The translations under genes were made by a program, and so were the position numbers. A stretch of 23,885 nucleotides of DNA from a virus: IMG/VR virus record IMGVR_UViG_3300025645_000444, positions 1 through 23,885 of that record. One strand, written 5' to 3'. Below are positions 7,879 through 14,664 of this stretch, piece after piece (the first letter of the stretch is position 1; each line of letters starts with the position of its first letter). Under the pieces are notes generated by a model. The model was given only the letters and a program-made list of their open reading frames with translations, was not told where the DNA came from and made no database searches.

Positions 7879-9446
7879 TGGCTGATGTTCTTTCTCCTAT
7901 CGCTCCACCAGCTATGGATATGCCACCTTCTGGTTTAGAAAATGCGGTGGCTCCAAATGCTTATCAGCCACCACCTGATTTAAATTCACTGTATGAAGAT
8001 GCTGCCAATTCTGGTGATGCAACTTCTATGTATTCATTAACAAGCAGGGCTAAAGGTACTCAATATGAAGCACCTATTAAGCACGCTGCTGATGTAATGA
8101 ATCGTAATTTAACAGCGTTTCAAGAAACTGTTGCACCTGTTGTAAAAGCAGGGGGGGCTAACACGCCAGAAGGTCGTATTGCAGCTTCAAAGACAGTTAC
8201 TGATTTTGCTGATAAACCAGACAAGATGAGAGCATTTACTGAAATGCTGCTTGGTAATCCTTTGTGGCGTGTTTATGCTTCTGGTGGCAATATCAGTACT
8301 AAAGTTGGATATGATAATCAAGGCAATCAATTAGAAGTTCAAACTAATGAATTTGGAAAACCTGTTGGTTATGTTGATAGCGCAACAAATAAACCTTTAA
8401 CTAAACAAGAACTAGCTGCTCGTGGTGGTTTGGTTCCATCATTGGATGCTGCTCTTGGTTATCAAACTGATAAAGCATTAAACACTTTTAATACTGACGC
8501 ATTAAATAAATCTACTGAAGTTACTTCTGCTTATGCGGCAAAAGCTCCTGCTCAAAAAGCAATGTACGGTGACTTTCGACAAACCTTACAAAATCTTTAT
8601 GGTTCTGATTTAACTGATAAACAACGTAATGCTATTGCTGAATTTACTAGTCGTTCTTCTGGTTATTCACAAACTACATCAGCAGGCTTAAATGCGTTAC
8701 AACAAAAAGTGGACAATAAAAATGTAAGTTTATCTGCTTCTGAACAAAAATCTATGGGCGCTGTATTAGGCGCTTTAGGTATGAGTATTAGTAGTGATGG
8801 TTCTATTAAAAAAGCTAATGGGGAAGCTGTTACCAAAACAGATTTAAATCAAGCTCAAAATACCTTAAATAATAGTTCTAATCTAGAGCGGAACTTTACT
8901 CAAAATAAAAACGATTTTGTAAATAATGAAGTTTTTAAAGATTTAGGTGCAAAAGAAAAGCAAATGTTAAGTCATGCTTTAGATTTGCAAACAAATTTAG
9001 AAAAAACTCAAATGGAATTAACCCTGAAACATGGGACATTGCCTTTTGTAATCAATCCTAAAACTTATGAAATTGGCGATCAATTTACTAGAGGACAAGC
9101 ACAAGCATTAATTGGAGAATTTAATTCTGATGCTACTGCTGCTTATAGCAATTGGAGAGATCAAAAGTTAGAAGCTTATCGCAAAACAAAAACTGTTCCT
9201 CGTGCTGGCGAACTAGAAGCTTTGTTTGCTACTTCTCCTGAAATGAAAGCTTTAAAAGCTGATTATGCAGAAAAGAATAGAGCTATTTTGTCTCGTCCAA
9301 CTTCAGAACGAGCAAGTACTCAACCTGAAACAGTTACATCTGCAAATTGGAATACTGATTTAAAAACTCCAATAGCACCACCTACTCAATCTGCACCTAA
9401 AGCCAAAACGAGTATCAAAGATTTAGCTGCAACATTTAGAAAGTAA
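7878..9446 (+). CDS. Large internal virion protein (ejection-like)
   Basis: I place the start at the ATG at 7878, which shares its A with the previous TAA. A TTG four codons upstream also keeps the frame open but has no advantage. The 522-residue product has a Pro-rich N-terminus, then a long mostly helical, charged body (for example LERNFTQNKNDFVNNEVFKDLGAKEKQMLSH in pieces near residues 335-375) and a flexible Pro/Thr/Lys tail ending SIKDLAATFRK. There is no signal peptide or catalytic motif. Size, helicity and position between smaller Ala-rich proteins fit a podovirus ejection protein. No lytic transglycosylase motif is apparent. Confidence 0.55.
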   Translation: MADVLSPIAPPAMDMPPSGLENAVAPNAYQPPPDLNSLYEDAANSGDATSMYSLTSRAKGTQYEAPIKHAADVMNRNLTAFQETVAPVVKAGGANTPEGRIAASKTVTDFADKPDKMRAFTEMLLGNPLWRVYASGGNISTKVGYDNQGNQLEVQTNEFGKPVGYVDSATNKPLTKQELAARGGLVPSLDAALGYQTDKALNTFNTDALNKSTEVTSAYAAKAPAQKAMYGDFRQTLQNLYGSDLTDKQRNAIAEFTSRSSGYSQTTSAGLNALQQKVDNKNVSLSASEQKSMGAVLGALGMSISSDGSIKKANGEAVTKTDLNQAQNTLNNSSNLERNFTQNKNDFVNNEVFKDLGAKEKQMLSHALDLQTNLEKTQMELTLKHGTLPFVINPKTYEIGDQFTRGQAQALIGEFNSDATAAYSNWRDQKLEAYRKTKTVPRAGELEALFATSPEMKALKADYAEKNRAILSRPTSERASTQPETVTSANWNTDLKTPIAPPTQSAPKAKTSIKDLAATFRK

Positions 9447-9450
9447 GAAT

Positions 9451-10857
9451 ATGAGTAATTTTGATGAACAAGCTTTTCGTAAAGCAGCAAAAGCGGCTGG
9501 TCATTCTGATGAAGAAATTAATGCGACTGTTGCCGAAGAAAGTAAACCCAATACCTCAAATGTTGATCCATTTGTTAAAGGTTCAGAAGGTTATGCACTT
9601 GGAACACCACAACAAGCAGTAGATAAATTAGGCAATGATTGGTGGCATTTACCAGCGGCAATGGCGGTAGGTAGTGGATTAGGACTGGCTGCAAAAAGTC
9701 TTTATGACCGTAAAAAAGCTGCTTCTACTTTAGATTCTGCTGTTGGCCGCATTGAACCAACATTGGAATCACAAGGCAATACGGTTCCAACGACACCAGT
9801 AGAAAAAGCTGCTGTTATGGCTGATCCACTTGCTGAAGCTAAATTACGTCAAGCTAATGCTCAAGCGGATCTCGCAGAACATCGTTTAAAGATGGCTCAA
9901 CAGCCTTCAGGAGTTGTTCCTGCTCCTGTTGCTGCACCAGTTGCTGCACCTGTAGCTCCAACGTCTTTTGCTAATGCTCCTGCGGCTCCTGTAGTACCTC
10001 CTGAAGTGCCACCAGGTACTGCTGCACAAGTTAAAGCTACAACAGTCCCTGTAATCCCTATTGCAACTGCGGCTGAACCCGCTGCACTTGCACAAACAGT
10101 TGAAAAGCAAGCTGCTATAGCAGAAGATTTAGCTCCTAAACCTGTAGAAGCAGTTAAAAAAGAACCAAAGATTAAAGGGGCAGTTGCTCCTGAAATGCCA
10201 CAACAAACATTGAAAACAGCTTCTGGTTTTGATGCTTTAGTTGGTCAAGGCGAATCTAAAAAGCGTGTACCTACTTCTTTTGAATCTGTTAAAGATGTCC
10301 CAAAAGATTACGCTTTTATTCCAGGTATGGATATTGGCGGTACAAACTATGCCCGACAGACTTTAGGTCAAACTGGTGCAATTGAATCAGCTAAAACTCT
10401 AGGTCAACCTTTTGGGCCTTATACAGAAACACAAAAAACTCTTAAAGGTCTAGATCAAGAACGTGTTGGGCCTCCAGCAACTAGAGATTTGCGTAAATCA
10501 ATTGGCGCTCCAATGCCACCAAATACTACTGGTCTTGCTGGTAAAGCAGTAAAAGTTGGTGGGGTAGCTGGTACTTTGCTTTTGTTGTCTGATTTGGCTA
10601 GTGCTGGACAAGATGTTGCAAAAGGTGACTTTTCTAAAGGTGGTGGTAAAGCGGCTGAAGCTCTTTCATCATTCTTTCCGGGTTTTCAAGGTGCTACTTT
10701 TTCCAAAGGTGCTGGTGAAGGTGAACAAGAACAAATTGATTACCTAAGACGTATTGAAGAAGCTAAGCGTAAAGGTGCTGGTAATCGTGGTTCTGCTTAT
10801 GATCCACGTAAGTTTTATACCCCAATGGATATTGGTGTGCCACCTCCAAACCGATAA
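9451..10857 (+). CDS. Ala/Pro-rich internal virion protein with two hydrophobic segments
   Basis: The 468-residue product begins MSNFDEQAFRKAAKAAGHSD, a helical start. It has a hydrophobic stretch at about 68-82 (LPAAMAVGSGLGLAAKS) and another at about 365-385 (VKVGGVAGTLLLLSDLASAG). Between them lies a striking Ala/Pro/Val repeat (VVPAPVAAPVAAPVAPTS, about 152-170), probably an extended linker. The C-terminus is basic and Gly-rich. The two membrane-type segments fit a protein that enters the host envelope during DNA delivery. It is the last gene before the lysis cassette. Function is inferred from position and composition. Confidence 0.55.
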   Translation: MSNFDEQAFRKAAKAAGHSDEEINATVAEESKPNTSNVDPFVKGSEGYALGTPQQAVDKLGNDWWHLPAAMAVGSGLGLAAKSLYDRKKAASTLDSAVGRIEPTLESQGNTVPTTPVEKAAVMADPLAEAKLRQANAQADLAEHRLKMAQQPSGVVPAPVAAPVAAPVAPTSFANAPAAPVVPPEVPPGTAAQVKATTVPVIPIATAAEPAALAQTVEKQAAIAEDLAPKPVEAVKKEPKIKGAVAPEMPQQTLKTASGFDALVGQGESKKRVPTSFESVKDVPKDYAFIPGMDIGGTNYARQTLGQTGAIESAKTLGQPFGPYTETQKTLKGLDQERVGPPATRDLRKSIGAPMPPNTTGLAGKAVKVGGVAGTLLLLSDLASAGQDVAKGDFSKGGGKAAEALSSFFPGFQGATFSKGAGEGEQEQIDYLRRIEEAKRKGAGNRGSAYDPRKFYTPMDIGVPPPNR

Positions 10858-10890
10858 TATAATCTTGACCATAATCAATTAGGGTAGTTC

Positions 10891-11124
10891 ATGGATAATC
10901 AATCACTATTTAATCTTGTTGCTGGTACAGCACTTACAGTAACAGGGTGGTTTGCCCGTGAACTATGGACTGCCGTAAAAGAACTTAAATCTGATCTAGC
11001 TAAACTACGTGAAGATTTGCCACGAACTTATGTTGCGCGTGAAGATTACAAACAAGATATTCGTGAATTAAAAGAAATGATTAGTAAGTTATTTGATAAG
11101 TTAGATAATAAATCTGACAAATGA
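10891..11124 (+). CDS. Membrane-anchored coiled-coil protein of the lysis cassette
   Basis: The 77-residue protein has one N-terminal hydrophobic segment (about 5-22, LFNLVAGTALTVTGWFARELW) followed by a highly charged heptad-like helix (VKELKSDLAKLRED and YKQDIRELKEMISKLFDKL). This layout fits an inner-membrane spanin-like subunit or an accessory holin/antiholin of the XhlA type; the sequence alone does not decide. AGGGTAGTTC gives the ribosome site. Its stop overlaps an 18-codon micro-ORF (ATGA) that in turn overlaps the holin, so the four lysis genes form one coupled unit. Confidence 0.7.
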   Translation: MDNQSLFNLVAGTALTVTGWFARELWTAVKELKSDLAKLREDLPRTYVAREDYKQDIRELKEMISKLFDKLDNKSDK

Positions 11125-11177
11125 TGGCTTTTGTTGTCTACTGGTATTGGTTAGAAAATGTATTAAAGGGTAAATAA
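11121..11177 (+). CDS. 18-residue hydrophobic micro-protein linking lysis genes
   Basis: The peptide MMAFVVYWYWLENVLKGK is encoded between the coiled-coil gene and the holin gene. Its ATG overlaps the upstream TGA (ATGA, 11121-11124) and its TAA shares an A with the holin ATG (TAATG, 11175-11179). The exact double coupling argues that it is translated rather than a chance ORF. The peptide is very aromatic and hydrophobic with a basic end, compatible with membrane insertion. It may modulate the holin, or act only as a translational bridge. Confidence 0.5.
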   Translation: MMAFVVYWYWLENVLKGK

Positions 11178-11563
11178 TGGACATTACAGGTTTAGGTGCT
11201 GTATCTGATTTAGCCAATAATGTAATTAATAAGATTTGGCCTGATAAATCTGAAGCTGAAAAACAACAGTTAGCTGCTGCTGTAATGGTCATTCAAGGCC
11301 AAATCGACATTAATAAGGTAGAAGCAGCAAGCCCTTCCGTATTCGTATCAGGATGGAGACCAGCGGTGGGATGGGTATGTGCTGCTGCTTGTACTTGGAA
11401 CTGGATTGGTCTTCCTATTGCCAAACTTTTACTTGAACTTACGGGACACTCTGTCCAACTCTTTTCCGCTGATCTAACTGAAATGATGCCTATTCTTATG
11501 GGTATGTTGGGTTTAGGTGGACTACGAACTGTTGAAAAAATCAAAGGTGTTGCCGCTAAATGA
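11177..11563 (+). CDS. Holin, three-helix (GTA holin 3TM) family
   Basis: The 128-residue product carries the signature of the 3TM holin family: WRPAVGWVCAAACTWNWIGLPI at about residues 55-76, preceded by an amphipathic helical N-terminus (DKSEAEKQQLAAAVMVIQGQ) and followed by PILMGMLGLGGLRTVEKIKG near the C-terminus. Holins of this type form inner-membrane lesions that release the endolysin at a set time. The gene overlaps the micro-ORF upstream (TAATG) and the endolysin downstream (ATGA at 11560), the usual holin-endolysin pairing. Confidence 0.85.
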   Translation: MDITGLGAVSDLANNVINKIWPDKSEAEKQQLAAAVMVIQGQIDINKVEAASPSVFVSGWRPAVGWVCAAACTWNWIGLPIAKLLLELTGHSVQLFSADLTEMMPILMGMLGLGGLRTVEKIKGVAAK

Positions 11564-12069
11564 ATATTAACTTTGGAAAATCATTGGAATTGGTATTGAA
11601 AAGTGAAGGTGGGTACAGTAATCACCCGTCAGATCCAGGCGGCATGACCAACTTAGGTTGTACTAAAAGCACTTGGGAAGCATGGCTAGGACACCCTGTA
11701 TCTGAAAACGATATGCGCCTCCTGAAAATCAATGATGTTGCACCACTGTACAAACAGAAATATTGGGATCGTGTATCAGGGGATGACCTACCCACTGGAC
11801 TAGATTACGCTGTGTTTGATGCTGCCATCAATAGTGGGCCTGGCAGAGCCTCTAAATGGCTTCAGGAGACACTTAACGTCAAAGCTGATGGAGTTATAGG
11901 CCCAATCACAATTCAGGCTGCAAAGGCTTGTGATGTTATGCGTCTGATTGCTCAGTTTAATGACACTCGTTTGAGATTTCTGGAAGAATTGCCTACATGG
12001 CAGCATTTTGGAAGAGGCTGGTCAAACAGAGTTTCTTCCGTTCAATCAGACTCTACCAAGATGGTTTAA
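11560..12069 (+). CDS. Endolysin, GH108-type muramidase
   Basis: The 169-residue enzyme has the GH108 N-acetylmuramidase hallmark LKSEGGYSNHPSDPGG, with Glu16 of the E-G-G-Y motif as the likely catalytic acid. It continues with TNLGCTKSTWEAWLG and KQKYWDRVSGDDLPTGLDYAVFDAAINSG, typical of the family. The C-terminal part (ADGVIGPITIQAA, about residues 110-122) is the PG_binding_3-type peptidoglycan-binding segment. There is no signal peptide, so release should depend on the holin. The 169-residue length is normal for the family. Its TAA lies tail to tail with the opposite-strand MazG-like gene, overlapping by four bases with no room for a separate terminator. Confidence 0.9.
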   Translation: MNINFGKSLELVLKSEGGYSNHPSDPGGMTNLGCTKSTWEAWLGHPVSENDMRLLKINDVAPLYKQKYWDRVSGDDLPTGLDYAVFDAAINSGPGRASKWLQETLNVKADGVIGPITIQAAKACDVMRLIAQFNDTRLRFLEELPTWQHFGRGWSNRVSSVQSDSTKMV

Positions 12070-12368
12070 TCTTTTACAAAAACACCATTAGGAAGCAAGG
12101 TTCCTTTACGATCCTTGATTTCCTCATAAGCTGATTTCATACAGGTAGTCAAATCAATGTGCTTTAACGCACAATAATTGATGAGGCATACCATCACATC
12201 ACCGACACCATCAATGATGCCAGCTTCATCATTCTTTAGTGTTGCGTCTGCAAGTTCTCCAAGCTCACTTACTAGCTTCATTAACTGCGATTCAGCAGTA
12301 GCATTTGGAATAATCTTACGTTCTTCAGACCAATGAATAATCTGTAGTTCTACTTGTGCAAAGCTCAT
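12066..12368 (-). CDS. MazG-like nucleotide pyrophosphohydrolase
   Basis: This 100-residue protein matches the compact phage MazG-like fold. It has a first helix with KLVSELGELADA (Glu35 and Glu38) and a second helix with IIDGVGDVMVCLINYC (Asp53 and Asp57), which would bind Mg2+ for pyrophosphate hydrolysis of nucleoside triphosphates. The usual first EExxE block is incomplete, as in other phage members. Possible roles are dNTP or alarmone clean-up during infection. It is the last gene of the minus-strand operon and overlaps the preceding gene as ATGA. Confidence 0.8.
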   Translation of the reverse strand: MSFAQVELQIIHWSEERKIIPNATAESQLMKLVSELGELADATLKNDEAGIIDGVGDVMVCLINYCALKHIDLTTCMKSAYEEIKDRKGTLLPNGVFVKD

Positions 12369-12571
12369 TCGTTATCCTCAAAAGGGTCGCCAGTTTGAGA
12401 CTGGACGCCTGTTGTCATATTCATAAAACCATTGCCGACTTTTTGTATTAAGTCGCCATCTTGCGTGAGATAACCATTAAATACTTTGTTAAAAACTGCG
12501 CCATCTTCAGACACTAAAACATTTCCTGTCTCGGTGTAATTTTTATTGGAAAACATATTAAAAATATTCAT
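12365..12571 (-). CDS. Small hypothetical protein
   Basis: The 68-residue product (MNIFNMFSNKNYTETGNVLV...) has a beta-hairpin-like pattern of short repeats: SEDGAVFNKVFNGYL, TQDGDLIQKVGNGFM and TTGVQSQTGDPFEDNE, with DG/TG turns. No family is recognised. TAGGAATGT before the ATG is a good ribosome site, and the stop is coupled by ATGA to the MazG-like gene, so the two are probably made together. Confidence 0.7.
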   Translation of the reverse strand: MNIFNMFSNKNYTETGNVLVSEDGAVFNKVFNGYLTQDGDLIQKVGNGFMNMTTGVQSQTGDPFEDNE

Positions 12572-12577
12572 ACATTC

Positions 12578-12658
12578 CTAAAAATAGGTGGGGGTACTCG
12601 CTGCACTATGTCTAGATAGCTGCACTTTGTGTTTGGCATCACCCGGCAAAGGGTGCAT
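12578..12658 (-). CDS. Possible 26-residue micro-protein
   Basis: On the minus strand the frame runs from ATG (12658-12656) to TAG (12580-12578) and reads MHPLPGDAKHKVQLSRHS... ending STPTYF. The stop falls just before the ribosome site of the next gene, a position typical of packed phage operons. An in-frame TAG three codons upstream fixes the ATG as the only start. The ribosome site is weak (AGAAAG). If not coding, the same bases hold a direct repeat and a hairpin that could be regulatory. Confidence 0.4.
   Translation of the reverse strand: MHPLPGDAKHKVQLSRHSAASTPTYF
12600..12626. repeat. Direct repeat GCTGCACT, 19-base period
   Basis: GCTGCACT occurs at 12600-12607 and again at 12619-12626, separated by ATGTCTAGATA, which contains the palindrome TCTAGA. 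Next to it, CACCC (12640-12644) and GGGTG (12651-12655) can form a hairpin. The cluster lies in the 135-base gap between minus-strand genes and could be a protein-binding site, or simply part of the 26-codon ORF. Confidence 0.4.
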
Positions 12659-12706
12659 TGCTTTCTAGTTGACTTATGCTCATAGCATTCGCTTTCCCCC
12701 CTGTAA

Positions 12707-13018
12707 TCATTTTGCTAATCGTGCCAAATCTTCAGTAACAAGTACACCAAATTTTAAATACAATTCTTGAATAGCATGAGCCAAAATCTGAGTATTATTT
12801 CTGTTGGCTTGAATTCCATAGTTCTGACGCCCAACTTGAATATTCAAATTCTTACCCGCCATGATGCAATTAGATGCTGTTACTTCAAAGCGTAATACTG
12901 AAGCTGCCAATAGTGCCAATTCAGCTTGAGTCATTGTTTGAACAGGGATTGGATTTTGATCCAACCATTGTGTCAATTTATATACTTCAGGTGCAGTCAA
13001 TACATTTTTAGTGCTCAT
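12707..13018 (-). CDS. Hypothetical protein of the recombination operon
   Basis: The open frame extends up to 13144, but I choose the ATG at 13018: CAGGAGATAGTA sits directly before it, and the longer form would overlap the SSB-like gene. The 103-residue product (MSTKNVLTAPEVYKLTQWLD...) is helical with a Leu/Ala-rich middle (ELALLAASVLRFEVTASN) and a C-terminal helix (HAIQELYLKFGVLVTEDLARL). No family is recognised. The SSB-like gene ends 13 bases upstream, so the two are probably co-transcribed. Confidence 0.7.
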   Translation of the reverse strand: MSTKNVLTAPEVYKLTQWLDQNPIPVQTMTQAELALLAASVLRFEVTASNCIMAGKNLNIQVGRQNYGIQANRNNTQILAHAIQELYLKFGVLVTEDLARLAK

Positions 13019-13031
13019 TACTATCTCCTGA

Positions 13032-13292
13032 TTAAAAAGGGACGTCCATATCCATGTCGGAACTTTTACGAGTAGGTGCGCTACTTTGACGTGAAGGCTT
13101 TTCACCAGCTTCATAAGGTTCTTTAACCGACAACCAGCCATCAAAACCTACAGGAACAGCATCAATTTTGATAGACTGGCCTTTGTCACTATTAAACAGT
13201 GAACCCACCTTAACAAACCGTTTTTTGGTTTCGCCAGCAGAGTTTTTGTATTCGCCAACAATAGCGATAAGATCCATACGAGGTGATGACAT
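13032..13292 (-). CDS. Small SSB-like protein with acidic C-terminal tip
   Basis: The 86-residue product has a compact beta-rich core (MDLIAIVGEYKNSAGETKKR, FVKVGSLFNSDKG, IKIDAVPVGFDGWLSV), a Lys/Arg/Ser linker (EKPSRQSSAPTRKSSD) and the C-terminal tip DMDMDVPF. A short OB-like core followed by a linker and a hydrophobic tip ending Asp-x-Pro-Phe recalls single-strand-DNA-binding proteins, whose tip recruits repair partners. The fold assignment is inference. The start overlaps the stop of the annealing-protein gene (TAATG), strongly linking the two: annealing proteins and SSBs work together on recombining ends. Confidence 0.6.
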   Translation of the reverse strand: MSSPRMDLIAIVGEYKNSAGETKKRFVKVGSLFNSDKGQSIKIDAVPVGFDGWLSVKEPYEAGEKPSRQSSAPTRKSSDMDMDVPF

Positions 13293-13882
13293 TATTTACT
13301 TTCAGTTGAGTTAAGTTTTTCTTTGTACGCCTTGATAGCTGAACGTACTTTACTGTCAGGAGCCAGTGTTTTCCACACTGTAATCCGAACTTCATTGTCG
13401 GCAATGGCTTCCCATATACCGTACATACCTGCAAGATCATCTTTTTCATAATGATCTTTAATCTCATACACCAGGCTGTCAATCAATCCAGAATCAAGTT
13501 CAGGAAGATCTTCACCAGCATAAATATAGAGTCCAAGGCCATGCAAGCTCAAAGCCTTTGTCATGCAGCGCATGATGGCTGTATTCACTGCAAAAGCATC
13601 AGGTGCTTGAATAGCTTTATTGCGGTGATCCATTACTGGAAGCTGACACATCATTGGTTTGCCAAACATGGTTACTGTTACCCAGACCATGCAAGTGCCA
13701 TTAATGTCCATGTAGCACTTTTCTTCACCCGGCTTACCCCACATTTGCACTTGGTAAAAAGCAAGGGGGTCATGCTTTAATGCTTCAGCCCATGCCCATG
13801 CCCATGAAAGGTATGTCAGATTGGCTTTTTTCTCTGTGTGTTCATTGACGTTTAGAGTCAAGAGATCGTTTACTGTTTTCAT
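13292..13882 (-). CDS. Sak-type (DUF1071) single-strand annealing protein
   Basis: This 196-residue protein carries the DUF1071/SSAP_Sak signatures: ANLTYLSWAWAWAEALKHDP (about 20-39), a beta-strand MVWVTVTMFGKPMMCQLPVMDHRNKAI (in pieces about 64-92), and NTAIMRCMTKALSLHGLGLYIYAGEDLPE (in pieces about 99-127). The family belongs to the Rad52-like annealing recombinases. It binds single-stranded DNA and anneals complementary strands during phage recombination and replication restart. It lies between a Cys-rich small gene (ATGA overlap) and the SSB-like gene (TAATG overlap). No partner exonuclease is visible in the window. Confidence 0.85.
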   Translation of the reverse strand: MKTVNDLLTLNVNEHTEKKANLTYLSWAWAWAEALKHDPLAFYQVQMWGKPGEEKCYMDINGTCMVWVTVTMFGKPMMCQLPVMDHRNKAIQAPDAFAVNTAIMRCMTKALSLHGLGLYIYAGEDLPELDSGLIDSLVYEIKDHYEKDDLAGMYGIWEAIADNEVRITVWKTLAPDSKVRSAIKAYKEKLNSTESK

Positions 13883-14076
13883 GCTTTCATCCCAAAGTAA
13901 GTGTCGTATTCTTCATTGATAATTTCCATTTGTGTAGAGTCATCTAAATCACTGAATGGCACAAAATGGTTTTCTGAACAACAAGACATTTTGTTGCCAC
14001 GTTCTTCAATGCAGTAGCAGCAGTATTCAATGTTTGCGTGTTCTTCTTTGAACTCTTGTATAAAGTTTTTCATCAT
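13879..14076 (-). CDS. Small Cys-rich hypothetical protein
   Basis: The 65-residue product has a cluster of cysteines (EYCCYCIEERGNKMSCCSENH, residues 17-37) that could bind zinc, between an acidic N-terminal helix and an acidic C-terminus (DLDDSTQMEIINEEYD). The start is probably the first of two Met codons at 14076, because that ATG overlaps the stop of the upstream micro-gene (ATGA). The stop overlaps the annealing-protein start. No family is recognised. Confidence 0.7.
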   Translation of the reverse strand: MMKNFIQEFKEEHANIEYCCYCIEERGNKMSCCSENHFVPFSDLDDSTQMEIINEEYDTYFGMKA

Positions 14077-14222
14077 TTAATCCAAAGGTACAAGCCGTGG
14101 AATATTCCGATTGGAAACATGATTGCACCAGCAATGAGGAAACCCCAAAGTGATTGTGCAAAACAGGTAAAAATGTGAGTCAGCCATGCCGCAAAGCAGG
14201 TGATAAATATGATGACATTCAT
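14073..14222 (-). CDS. 49-residue membrane protein
   Basis: The minus-strand frame reads MNVIIFITCFAAWLTHIFTC..., with two hydrophobic stretches (about 2-20 and 26-46) rich in Phe, Ile, Trp and Gly and a basic end (YLWIK). The TGA overlaps the next ATG (ATGA at 14076-14073), and the start lies two bases after the stop of the gene upstream, supporting a real coupled gene. Role unknown; possibly a host-interaction membrane peptide. Confidence 0.6.
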   Translation of the reverse strand: MNVIIFITCFAAWLTHIFTCFAQSLWGFLIAGAIMFPIGIFHGLYLWIK

Positions 14223-14224
14223 TG

Positions 14225-14377
14225 TTACTTTCGTTCTATATGCTTTGCTAATAACCAGTTGTCGCCAAGTGCTCTAACTGACTTGATCCATTGCCGTTGA
14301 TTGTGGCGATTAATGGAGCGAGGTACGTAGTCTACATTAAAAAGTTCACGTACATGAACCAACATCTTAGTTTTCAT
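14225..14377 (-). CDS. 50-residue basic protein, first gene of the minus-strand operon
   Basis: The product MKTKMLVHVRELFNVDYVPR continues SINRHNQRQWIKSVRALGDN and ends LAKHIERK. The 'LFNVDYVPRS.NRHN..QW..SVR.LGD.WL' pattern is one I recognise as recurring in small phage early proteins, but no function is known. It is strongly basic and could bind nucleic acid. CTAGGAAGAAAGAA before the ATG is a strong ribosome site. The promoter-like cassette at 14404-14439 lies just upstream, making this the leader gene of the recombination operon. Confidence 0.75.
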   Translation of the reverse strand: MKTKMLVHVRELFNVDYVPRSINRHNQRQWIKSVRALGDNWLLAKHIERK

Positions 14378-14403
14378 TTCTTTCTTCCTAGTTCGTTTAA
14401 GAA

Positions 14404-14439
14404 GACTCTACTGTATCGACTTTTTCAACTTTTCTTCTA
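14404..14439 (-). promoter_or_regulatory. Promoter of the minus-strand recombination operon (cassette copy 1)
   Basis: On the minus strand TACAGT (14415-14410) serves as a -10 box within TACAGTAGAGTC, with a poorer -35 candidate TAGAAG (14439-14434) 18 bases upstream. The 12-mer starts 38 bases before the ATG at 14377. The same 12-mer, with one change, lies exactly 38 bases before the ATG at 19182 on the plus strand, and the leaders between are also similar, supporting function. Confidence 0.55.
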
Positions 14440-14452
14440 GGGGTTTTCCCTA
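14438..14452. promoter_or_regulatory. Operator-like palindrome in the divergent control region
   Basis: TAGGGGTTTTCCCTA is an inverted repeat with TAGGG/CCCTA arms. It lies between the divergent operons, touching the -35 region of the minus-strand promoter and 36 bases before the plus-strand ATG at 14488. A repressor or activator bound here could control both directions. No regulator gene with a clear match is visible. Confidence 0.35.
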
Positions 14453-14487
14453 CTGTTTTTTAAATAAATCCGTGGTAGCCTTATGGC

Positions 14488-14664
14488 ATGAACATTGAAG
14501 AACTTGAAACAACTTACGCATGGAACTTGGTTGTTGAAGCCACTGACTATGCGGAATCCTACGCCTTAGAAGATGACATTGAAGCTTCTATTGTTGCCCT
14601 TCTAACTCGGGCTTTAGAGTTAGCCACTGGTAAAACAGTATCCATAGAAAGTATGTTTGTATGA
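14488..14664 (+). CDS. 58-residue acidic protein, first gene of the plus-strand early operon
   Basis: The frame reads MNIEELETTYAWNLVVEATD..., with a central acidic stretch (YALEDDIEASIVALLTRALE) that should be helical, and ends SIESMFV. The stop overlaps the next start (ATGA at 14661-14664). There is no strong ribosome site; the upstream T/A-rich region TTTTTTAAATAAAT may contain a promoter. Function unknown; DNA-mimic or host-takeover peptides are often this small and acidic, which is speculation. Confidence 0.65.
   Translation: MNIEELETTYAWNLVVEATDYAESYALEDDIEASIVALLTRALELATGKTVSIESMFV

Noticed and set aside
10858-10863. TATAAT hexamer before the lysis cassette
   Set aside because: No -35 box at a suitable distance, and the neighbouring TTGACC lies downstream, not upstream. 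AT-rich gaps give such hexamers by chance.
12707-13144. Longer form (145 residues) of the 103-residue gene
   Set aside because: The extension overlaps the SSB-like coding end, while a strong CAGGAG site precedes the internal ATG at 13018.
13210-13482. Minus-strand 90-residue frame between the annealing protein and SSB-like genes
   Set aside because: It overlaps both well-supported genes in another frame and has odd Cys/Trp/Lys-rich composition typical of a shadow.
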